From contig JAGYMJ010000070.1 in assembly GCA_018400625.1 (NCBI GenBank), positions 1-13,146 on the forward strand: a stretch of 13,146 bases of DNA. The letters are read 5' to 3'. Below, piece after piece: positions 7,776 to 13,146 of this stretch. Source of the DNA: Planctomycetota bacterium (GTDB lineage Bacteria > Planctomycetota > Brocadiia > SM23-32). Within the stretch, counting starts at the first letter, position 1. Each line of letters begins with the position of its first letter. The position numbers and the translations under genes were made by a program. The notes under the pieces are model-generated. The model had not been told where the DNA came from. It saw nothing but the letters and a program-made list of their open reading frames with translations, and did not search any database.

Positions 7776-8393
7776 TTATGCTTTTTTCAAACTCGCTGTC
7801 AGGCGGGCTACACGTTCGCCGAGAGTTCGGGCAATAGCCGTTTCCGTTTCATCCGGCGGCATGTTGGATTCTTCACCCACTACCGCCGAGGCGCCGTACG
7901 GAGTCCCGCCACCGGTCGTCGTGAGCAGTTTCTGCTCACTGTAGGGTACTCCGGCCATTATCATGCCTTGATGTATCATGGGGAGATACATGGAAAGCAG
8001 CGTTGTCTCCTGACCGCCGTGCAGGCTGGCAGTGCATGTAAATACGGCTCCGACCTTATCGATCAACCCACCTTCCATCCATATACCTGCCGTCATGTCC
8101 CAGACATTTTTGAGCGGAGCGGCCATATTGCCAAATCGGGTGGGCGATCCCATAATAAGAGCATCCGCTTCCTTCATTTTTTCGGGATCAAAAGCCGGAT
8201 ATTTCGCCTCCAATTTTTCCTTGCTTTCTTTCCATACGGTATCGGCGTCAATGACCTCTTGAGGAGTGAACGGATCGCGCACATACGCCATTTCAACATC
8301 CATACTGTCCACACTTTCAACCCCCTCAGCAACGGCGTCGGCCAGAAGAGCCGTATTTCCGTAACGACTGTAAAAAACGATATACGTCAACAT
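7776..8393 (-). CDS. wrbA: WrbA-type NAD(P)H:quinone oxidoreductase
   Basis: Flavodoxin-like FMN protein, 205 residues, that reduces quinones by two electrons with NAD(P)H and limits semiquinone and oxidative damage; members are tetrameric and cytoplasmic. The FMN phosphate loop is SRYGNT (9-14). The WrbA hallmarks MGSPTRFGNM (81-90), TASLHGGQETT (121-131) and GGGTPYGAS (161-169) are all present, as is the insertion typical of WrbA relative to plain flavodoxin (about 42-72). The ATG has AGGAGG nine bases upstream. It follows the oxidoreductase beta subunit by 62 bases with no obvious terminator between, so it likely belongs to that operon, and a nicotinamidase remnant directly follows it. Confidence 0.93.
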   Translation of the reverse strand: MLTYIVFYSRYGNTALLADAVAEGVESVDSMDVEMAYVRDPFTPQEVIDADTVWKESKEKLEAKYPAFDPEKMKEADALIMGSPTRFGNMAAPLKNVWDMTAGIWMEGGLIDKVGAVFTCTASLHGGQETTLLSMYLPMIHQGMIMAGVPYSEQKLLTTTGGGTPYGASAVVGEESNMPPDETETAIARTLGERVARLTASLKKA

Positions 8394-8455
8394 CTCTACA
8401 CCTCCTCTTGGAGTTATATGAAGTAATTAGTGCTCAAAAACGGAATCTTTCCCTT

Positions 8456-9256
8456 CTAACTTTTTTCACATAGCCCGTCGGGCGCCTCTTTGAGTGCCGG
8501 GAGCAGGCTTTCAAAGGGTTCCCGTTCGCTTCGGTAAATGATTCCTGTAGGAATTGTATCTTCCCATTGTCCTGCCAGCTCCAAAGCGGCCTGCCGGTCG
8601 CAGGGATCGTGGTCGGAGCCGATGGGCTGTACACGTTCACTGTACCATTGATAGGTGTTCAGCTTGTTGAAGGAGACGCACGGCTGGAGTATGTCCAGCA
8701 GGGCGAATCCCCCCTCATGCGATAAGAATTCAACCATCATTTCTCTGAGATGCTCTCTGTCGCCCACATACGCTCTGGCTACCAGTGAAATGTCATGAAT
8801 TATTCCCATAGCCAGTGGGTTCATGGGTGCATTGATCACACCTTCGGGCTGCAGTTTGGTATGAAATCCCCATTCGGATGTCGGTGAAGCCTGCCCCTTG
8901 GTGAGGCCGTAAACCTGATTGTTATGGACGAACGCCTTGACACCTATGTTTCTGCGCATAGCGTGGAGGAGATGGTTGCCGCCTTCGCCATACATATCAC
9001 CGTCACCGCTCGTGATAACAACGTTTAAGGTGTGGTTGGCTATTTTAATGCCGGTAGCCGCCGGCAATGCACGACCGTGAAGCCCGTTGAAGAGATTCGC
9101 TTCCGTGTAATGGGGGAATTTAGCGGCCTGTCCTATGCCGGAGACCAGGACCAGGTTCCGACGGTCTATTCCCGCTTTTTTGACCGCCTCTTCGAAAGTA
9201 TTGAGAATGGAAAAGTTACCACAACCCGGGCACCACGCTGTCTCTTGCTGACTCAT
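8456..9256 (-). CDS. 2-oxoacid:acceptor oxidoreductase, beta subunit
   Basis: Thiamine-diphosphate-binding beta subunit of a CoA-dependent 2-oxoacid:ferredoxin oxidoreductase (oxidative decarboxylation of pyruvate, 2-oxoglutarate or similar to acyl-CoA). WCPGCGN (8-14) supplies two cluster cysteines (9 and 12). GDGDMYGEGGNHLLHAMRRN (84-103) is the ThDP/Mg motif, followed by NNQVYGLTKGQASPTS. Cys193 in ILQPC is the usual fourth ligand. The third ligand position, Cys in the family's GIGC motif, is Gln43 here (VSGIGQAAKFPHY), which I recall as a recurrent variant. Length 266 is on the short side. It follows the fused gamma-alpha gene by 26 bases with a weak ribosome site. Substrate cannot be assigned from sequence, so no kor, por or vor name is given. 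Confidence 0.92.
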   Translation of the reverse strand: MSQQETAWCPGCGNFSILNTFEEAVKKAGIDRRNLVLVSGIGQAAKFPHYTEANLFNGLHGRALPAATGIKIANHTLNVVITSGDGDMYGEGGNHLLHAMRRNIGVKAFVHNNQVYGLTKGQASPTSEWGFHTKLQPEGVINAPMNPLAMGIIHDISLVARAYVGDREHLREMMVEFLSHEGGFALLDILQPCVSFNKLNTYQWYSERVQPIGSDHDPCDRQAALELAGQWEDTIPTGIIYRSEREPFESLLPALKEAPDGLCEKS

Positions 9257-9282
9257 TTTCTTATCACCAGTTATTTATTATT

Positions 9283-10971
9283 TCAATCGGATTCTATTGC
9301 TTCGGCTATCTCTATGCCGGTAAAAGGCATGCCGTTGTATTTCAAGAGAGGTTTACGGGAATCAATGATACCCTGTTCTTTCAAAAGGCCGGCAAATTGC
9401 GCCGTCGAATTGCCCTCCACACAAGTCAACTCCGGCCATGATGGAGCGTCGCCCTGTATGGCTTTTTTTATCTCTTCTGTTTTGAGCGGCCAGACTTGTG
9501 CAAAGTGGAGCATCGCGATCCCGTGGCCTCTTTCATTAAGTGTATCCACCGCTTCACGACATGGCCCGTAAGAAGAGCCCCAGTTGATAATCAGTTCCTG
9601 TGCATCCTGAGGTCCGTAACGCATTGGTGCGATCGAATCCTCGATAATCCCTTTTTCCTTTCGCATTCTTTTATCATGCTGCTCTATGCGGATACTCAGA
9701 TTTTCAGTGATATGCCCTTCGGCATCATGTTCGTCGGAATCAGCTTTTACCAGCGCATCGCCGCCGGGCACGGCCCGAGGGGAAACGCCGTTTTCCGTGA
9801 TTTTATAACGGCGGTAGTCTTCGCCGGGACTCGTCGTTATTTGCTTATCTATTGGTCGGTACGCCGTATTCAGAGGAGCTGTGTTGGTCACATAGTCGGC
9901 CAGGAACTGGTCCATCATTAATATGGCAGGGCTTTGGAATGTATGAGCCGTCGCCAGAGCTTTTCTGGTGAGCTTGAATGCTTCTTCGGGCGTTCCGGGC
10001 GCAAAAATCGCACGGGGGAATTCACCGTGTCCGCCGTGGACGGCAAATCGCAGATCCTGCTGGGCCGTACGGGTCGGCAAACCTGTCGCAGGGCCCGGGC
10101 GTTGCGAGAGCACGATAAAAACAGGCAATTCCATCATACCGCTGAGCGACAGCCCCTCCGCCATCAGAGCAAAACCCCCGCCGCTTGTAGCTGTGAGTGC
10201 GCAAGCGCCCGCAAAAGTGGCTCCGCATACCATATTGACGGCTGCAATCTCGTCCTCGGCCTGTTCCACGACTATGCCGTATTCCCGGGCATGCTTCGCC
10301 AGGTAAGTTATAACTCCCGTTGCCGGTGTCATAGGGTAAGCGGATGCAAATTTCACACCGGCGCTGAGCGCCCCCATCCCGACAGCTTCGGTTCCGCTGC
10401 AGAGAAAACTATCCGCTCCACCTGATTGTGGAAACAGCAATTTGTCCGAAAGTCCTTTGGTCAGTTCTGCTCCGCTTTCAGCACATTTAAGGTTCTTCTT
10501 AACCATCTCCTCCCCTTTAGAGTCAAAAGCCTGCCTTATTTGTTGGGAAAGCGCTTCAATATCATAAGGGAGCATGCCGAAAACGACCCCTGCGGCCACC
10601 ATATTGGCCATGATTTTTGACCCGCCGGCTGTCTTTGCCGTCCCTGAGATATCAAGACAATTGCATCCGGAACTGTTTTCAGCAGTGGCCTTATCAGCTA
10701 TAACAACGGCTTGCGAGCCGGCTTTGCCTTGAAGTGTTTTAATGCCTTCCGCGGTCAGCGACAGGAGGATATCGGAGTTCTCTTTCCCGGAAAACAATGC
10801 CTGGTCGGAGATTCTAATATCATACCAGTTAAGCCCGCCCCTGATCCTCGACATATAACTTTTCGCAGCAAAGACGTAAAGCCCTGCATCAGCTAAAGCT
10901 TGTGCAAGCACTTCCCCTGCTGTTTCAATCCCTTGTCCCGCTTCTCCGGCAATGCGAACGTTTATATCCAC
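9283..10971 (-). CDS. 2-oxoacid:acceptor oxidoreductase, fused gamma-alpha subunit
   Basis: Partner of the beta subunit, in the two-gene arrangement where gamma and alpha are one chain. The gamma domain covers about residues 1-175, with AGEAGQGIETAG (8-19) and the SRIRGG motif (41-46). The alpha pyrimidine-binding domain starts near 188. Its YPMTPATG (212-219) stands for the family YPITPST motif, followed by EQAEDEIAAVNM (236-247), TATSGGGFALM (260-270) and QRPGPATGLPT (290-300). The C-terminal domain, with LIINWGSSYG and LHFAQVWPL, is normal. No separate delta ferredoxin-like subunit is nearby, matching two-subunit enzymes such as the M. tuberculosis KorAB and Sulfolobus OFOR types. The start codon is GTG (10969-10971), with AAGGAG at good spacing. 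It is the first gene of the operon, behind a leader containing the structured element at 11079-11192. Confidence 0.93.
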   Translation of the reverse strand: MDINVRIAGEAGQGIETAGEVLAQALADAGLYVFAAKSYMSRIRGGLNWYDIRISDQALFSGKENSDILLSLTAEGIKTLQGKAGSQAVVIADKATAENSSGCNCLDISGTAKTAGGSKIMANMVAAGVVFGMLPYDIEALSQQIRQAFDSKGEEMVKKNLKCAESGAELTKGLSDKLLFPQSGGADSFLCSGTEAVGMGALSAGVKFASAYPMTPATGVITYLAKHAREYGIVVEQAEDEIAAVNMVCGATFAGACALTATSGGGFALMAEGLSLSGMMELPVFIVLSQRPGPATGLPTRTAQQDLRFAVHGGHGEFPRAIFAPGTPEEAFKLTRKALATAHTFQSPAILMMDQFLADYVTNTAPLNTAYRPIDKQITTSPGEDYRRYKITENGVSPRAVPGGDALVKADSDEHDAEGHITENLSIRIEQHDKRMRKEKGIIEDSIAPMRYGPQDAQELIINWGSSYGPCREAVDTLNERGHGIAMLHFAQVWPLKTEEIKKAIQGDAPSWPELTCVEGNSTAQFAGLLKEQGIIDSRKPLLKYNGMPFTGIEIAEAIESD

Positions 10972-11078
10972 AATGACAAGCTCCTTAAGTTATTAATTTG
11001 TTGAAGTGAGTATTCAGTACGATGAAATTATCTTCAGCAAGCCCAAAAAGCTTTTCCTCATTACTCCCTGGAAATGCA

Positions 11079-11192
11079 GATATCGTAAATACTCAGTGAA
11101 CCATACGGCTTCCTACCGTATCCTGCGTCATCCCCACCGTGCCCTGTGCCGGTGGGGATGCTCAGGGTTTCACTGAGGACTTACCGGATATC
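11079..11192 (-). ncRNA. Three-way-junction inverted-repeat element, leader RNA or MITE-like
   Basis: The 114 bases close on themselves. The outer stem joins GATATC (11079-11084) with GATATC (11187-11192), GTAA (11085-11088) with TTAC (11181-11184), and CTCAGTGAA plus CC (11092-11102) with GG plus TTCACTGAG (11166-11177, one T bulged): about 21 pairs. Inside are two hairpins, ATACGG/CCGTAT in 11101-11120 and an 11 bp perfect stem CATCCCCACCG (11129-11139) / CGGTGGGGATG (11150-11160). CTCAG at 11161-11165 could also pair with CTGAG at 11173-11177, an alternative to the outer stem. With the predicted promoter at 11237-11265 it would be in the 5' leader of the oxidoreductase operon, hence the minus strand. 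It matches no riboswitch class I know. A miniature transposable or palindromic repeat is the main alternative; no target duplication is evident. Confidence 0.6.
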
Positions 11193-11236
11193 TTGTCCCC
11201 AACCAGGCAAAAGTCAGTAATTCATTCCTGCAGGTT

Positions 11237-11265
11237 ATGATACACTCCATATGGGATTTCTGCAA
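11237..11265 (-). promoter_or_regulatory. Candidate promoter of the oxidoreductase operon
   Basis: On the minus strand TATCAT (11237-11242, five of six to the -10 consensus) lies 17 bases from TTGCAG (11260-11265, a partial -35). A transcript from here would have a leader of about 260 bases containing the whole structured element before the GTG start at 10971. Other promoters closer to the gene are possible. Confidence 0.35.
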
Positions 11266-11394
11266 ATAAAGTACAGACAAGACATGAAATAAAGATTTCT
11301 TTTTTTATCCCCTGGTTGATTAAAAGAAATGTAAATCATATGAATATTGCCGTCAAAAGAGAGGCGGGGAAATGCGATTGTCTCACGTTTGCAT

Positions 11395-11425
11395 TTGACA
11401 GTGTTATTCGCGATAATAGCGAATA
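11395..11425 (+). promoter_or_regulatory. TTGACA -35 box overlapping an operator-like palindrome
   Basis: TTGACA (11395-11400) is a perfect -35 box facing the TIM-barrel gene. Five bases on is a perfect 7-7-7 palindrome: TATTCGC (11405-11411), spacer GATAATA, GCGAATA (11419-11425). It occupies the spacer and -10 zone, a classic position for a repressor site; at normal spacing the -10 is poor (TAGCGA). The site ends 40 bases before the start codon. Seen in sequence; regulator unknown and none is encoded in the window. Confidence 0.4.
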
Positions 11426-11465
11426 TTTCCCAGTACATGACCTGAATACACGAGGAGTTTAATTC

Positions 11466-13094
11466 ATGAATAACGGCGGCAATACACAGGAAGCGCTTCA
11501 TCGAAAAAGGAGGATCATTTACAACAATGACGGATGTGACGCTCGAAGGCCGATGACTAAGAAGGAGGATTTTTTGAATTTGCGGACAACGCCACTTGCA
11601 GGCACGCATGTGGATGCTATCAGTTATTGCACCAGTGAATGCTTCGGACTTTTCCGGCATAACACGAAGATCGGAACTGTTGTGCCGGTCATGGGGCCCA
11701 AGCGCAAGAATCTGATTACCCATGCGTTGATCGAACAAGGAACTGATCCTTTAGAGGTAAATGCAGAGTTCGCCCATGAAAACAATATGGAGGTTTTCTG
11801 GTCGATGCGGATGAACTGGACTCAGGACGCGAGAAAGCTGGAAATGTTTGAAGTCAACCGGTTCAAAAAGGAAAACCCCGGCTGCCTTATGGGCCGCTTC
11901 GAGGACAGACACCATTATAAAACATGGTCCGCGGTGGATTACGCCCACGAAAAGGTGCGCACAACGGCCACAGCTTACGTCGAAGAAGTCTGTTGCAACT
12001 ATGAGATTGATGGGGTCGAGCTGGATTTTTTTCGGCAACCGGTATTATTTAAGGAAACCAGGGAATGCATGCCGGTCAGTGACGAAAATCGCCAAAAAAT
12101 GACGGATATGATCAGGCGGATATCTGAAATTGCCCAATCAGAGGGAGAAAAACGTGGACGCCCGATTGCTCTTGCCGTGCGCACACCCGATGACGTCGAT
12201 TATGCTGCGACAATCGGGCTGGACATCGAACAATGGATGCGGGAGGGGCTTATCGATATCTCTATCCCCAGCGGCTACGTTCGCTTGCGGAACTGGCGTG
12301 ACAGCGTTGAAATGGGGCATAAACATGGTGTTCAGGTGTATGCCGGCCTGAGTGAAACACGCGTCGGGGGAGGGCACCACAAGCATCTTTTACGCGCGTC
12401 GGACGAAAGTTATCGGGCGCGGGCCGCTAATGCCTGGCAGGCGGGCGCCGACGGGCTTTACTTGTTCAATCTCAACCATACGGGACGTCGAATCTGGAGC
12501 GAAATCGGCGAAGCGGATGTTTTGAAAGATAGGGATAAGCTCTACTTTGCCGGCGTTCGGGGCATTCCCAAATTCAAAAAGGGAAGCTATCCCTATGATC
12601 ACTATATCGAAATCCCTACGCTAACCCCCAATAATCCTCTACCGATAGAGCCTCAACAAAGGCGAAACTCAGCGGATGGGCCGCCAAAAGGGCCCCGAAC
12701 CGGCAAGCCGCTTCCACTCACACGCATCGAGATGGCTGAAGATATTGACGGTATCAAAAGAGAAAACTATCCCAAAATCACGCTTTCCGTGCAAATTGGT
12801 TCGCGCGACTCAGAAAATTCTGAAACCTGTGTTCCGGCTGAAGAATTAAAGGTTGTCTTCAATGGCCGTTTATTGAAGGATTGTGATTTTAGAGGGGGGA
12901 AACATACTTATACACTCGATCCAAAAGGGCCCCGAAAAGGACTGAACACCATCGAGGTCTGTTACCTGGGCCAACGCGAAGACCTTCAGTTCGAGGACGC
13001 TATGATCGCCGTGGATTATTCCGGTGAATTTCTTTCGGATACATCGTATATAGAACTCACGCGCAGCATGATAGGGGCCAATTGTTCCGGCTAG
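11466..13094 (+). CDS. TIM-barrel glycoside-hydrolase-like protein, unknown activity
   Basis: 542 residues with no signal peptide. GAGGAG lies eight bases before the ATG. The N-terminal two-thirds reads as a (beta/alpha)8 barrel: RRIIYNNDGCD (15-25) as the first strand, VFWSMRMNWTQD (110-121), IDGVELDFFRQ (181-191) as the likely catalytic strand with Glu185 and Asp187, RPIALAVRTPDD (232-243), LIDISIPSGY (262-271), VQVYAGLSETR (289-299) and ADGLYLFNLNH (328-338). This layout resembles GH10-like and related hydrolase families of uncharacterised bacterial proteins, which I recall from planctomycete-type genomes. A proline-rich linker (about 392-420) leads to a C-terminal beta-sandwich-like domain (about 425-525). 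The substrate is unknown; the catalytic residues are proposals by position. It is divergent from the oxidoreductase operon and has its own promoter region. Confidence 0.75.
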   Translation: MNNGGNTQEALHRKRRIIYNNDGCDARRPMTKKEDFLNLRTTPLAGTHVDAISYCTSECFGLFRHNTKIGTVVPVMGPKRKNLITHALIEQGTDPLEVNAEFAHENNMEVFWSMRMNWTQDARKLEMFEVNRFKKENPGCLMGRFEDRHHYKTWSAVDYAHEKVRTTATAYVEEVCCNYEIDGVELDFFRQPVLFKETRECMPVSDENRQKMTDMIRRISEIAQSEGEKRGRPIALAVRTPDDVDYAATIGLDIEQWMREGLIDISIPSGYVRLRNWRDSVEMGHKHGVQVYAGLSETRVGGGHHKHLLRASDESYRARAANAWQAGADGLYLFNLNHTGRRIWSEIGEADVLKDRDKLYFAGVRGIPKFKKGSYPYDHYIEIPTLTPNNPLPIEPQQRRNSADGPPKGPRTGKPLPLTRIEMAEDIDGIKRENYPKITLSVQIGSRDSENSETCVPAEELKVVFNGRLLKDCDFRGGKHTYTLDPKGPRKGLNTIEVCYLGQREDLQFEDAMIAVDYSGEFLSDTSYIELTRSMIGANCSG

Positions 13095-13122
13095 CAGCCT
13101 GGCCGAAAACCCGGCTCGTAGT

Positions 13123-13140
13123 GGACGCTTTCAAGCGTCC
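13123..13140. repeat. Perfect 8 bp hairpin downstream of the TIM-barrel gene
   Basis: GGACGCTT (13123-13130) and AAGCGTCC (13133-13140) are perfect inverted copies with a two-base TC gap, 28 bases after the stop codon and preceded by GTAGT. No T-run follows within the window, so it is not a typical intrinsic terminator. Short GC-rich palindromes of this style occur as dispersed intergenic repeats in several environmental phyla. The window ends six bases later, so the right edge cannot be seen. Confidence 0.5.
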
Positions 13141-13146
13141 GCGGGT

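Larger units (their letters stand above)
10972..11465. other. Divergent intergenic region (494 bases)
   Basis: No protein is convincing here; the minus-strand open frame spanning 11235-11738 overlaps the following gene antisense and resembles nothing. The region holds the ribosome site of the oxidoreductase operon, a 114-base inverted-repeat element, a candidate leftward promoter, and a rightward TTGACA with an operator-like palindrome. Those parts are listed separately. The pieces 10985-11078 and 11266-11390 are AT-rich, and I see nothing definite in them. Confidence 0.7.

Noticed and set aside
7439..8426. Plus-strand open frames of 132 and 222 residues
   Set aside because: They lie antisense to wrbA and the pncA remnant, which match known families residue by residue. 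The plus-strand translations match nothing.
11235..11738. 167-residue minus-strand open frame across the intergenic region
   Set aside because: More than half lies antisense to the well-supported TIM-barrel gene, it has no family features, and its composition (many His/Ser/Ile, no domain pattern) is that of a shadow frame.

Overview
The window reads as bacterial chromosome, probably from an anaerobic, polysaccharide- or glycan-using member of the Planctomycetota/Lentisphaerota/Verrucomicrobiota (PVC) type or a related uncultured phylum. The signs are a two-subunit 2-oxoacid:ferredoxin oxidoreductase, leaderless BNR-sialidase and GH43 proteins, and a 542-residue TIM-barrel protein of a kind I associate with planctomycete and lentisphaeral genomes. 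This placement is inference; no rRNA or phylogenetic marker is present.

Layout. (1) About 105-2310, minus strand: a group II intron with an intact reverse transcriptase/maturase, a recognisable domain V, and an unusually large branched structure where domain VI should be. Its 5' end lies about 20 bases after the stop codon of the next gene. (2) 2330-7393, minus strand, transcribed right to left: a four-gene set of GH43 family glycosidase, a secreted protein with two tandem copies of an unrecognised domain, a small envelope protein with a probable LolA/LolB-like fold, and a BNR-repeat sialidase-family protein. A promoter with a perfect TATAAT -10 precedes the GH43 gene. (3) 7470-10971, minus strand: the gamma-alpha fusion and beta subunits of a 2-oxoacid:acceptor oxidoreductase, then a WrbA-type flavoprotein, then a nicotinamidase that has lost its N-terminal half. 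(4) 10972-11465: a divergent intergenic region with a 114-base three-way-junction inverted-repeat element inside the predicted leader of the oxidoreductase operon, plus an operator-like palindrome in front of the rightward gene. (5) 11466-13094, plus strand: a TIM-barrel glycoside-hydrolase-like protein of unknown activity. The window ends in a perfect short hairpin repeat.

How the genes fit together. The oxidoreductase and WrbA form a redox operon: ferredoxin-linked 2-oxoacid oxidation beside a two-electron quinone reductase. The GH43, sialidase-like and TIM-barrel proteins suggest glycan-derived oligosaccharides handled in the cytoplasm, since none has a signal peptide. The two envelope proteins between GH43 and sialidase have no assigned role. 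No transporter, transcription factor, tRNA, rRNA or CRISPR array is visible. The least explained items are the structured leader at 11079-11192, the enlarged domain VI region of the intron, and the tandem-duplicated secreted protein.
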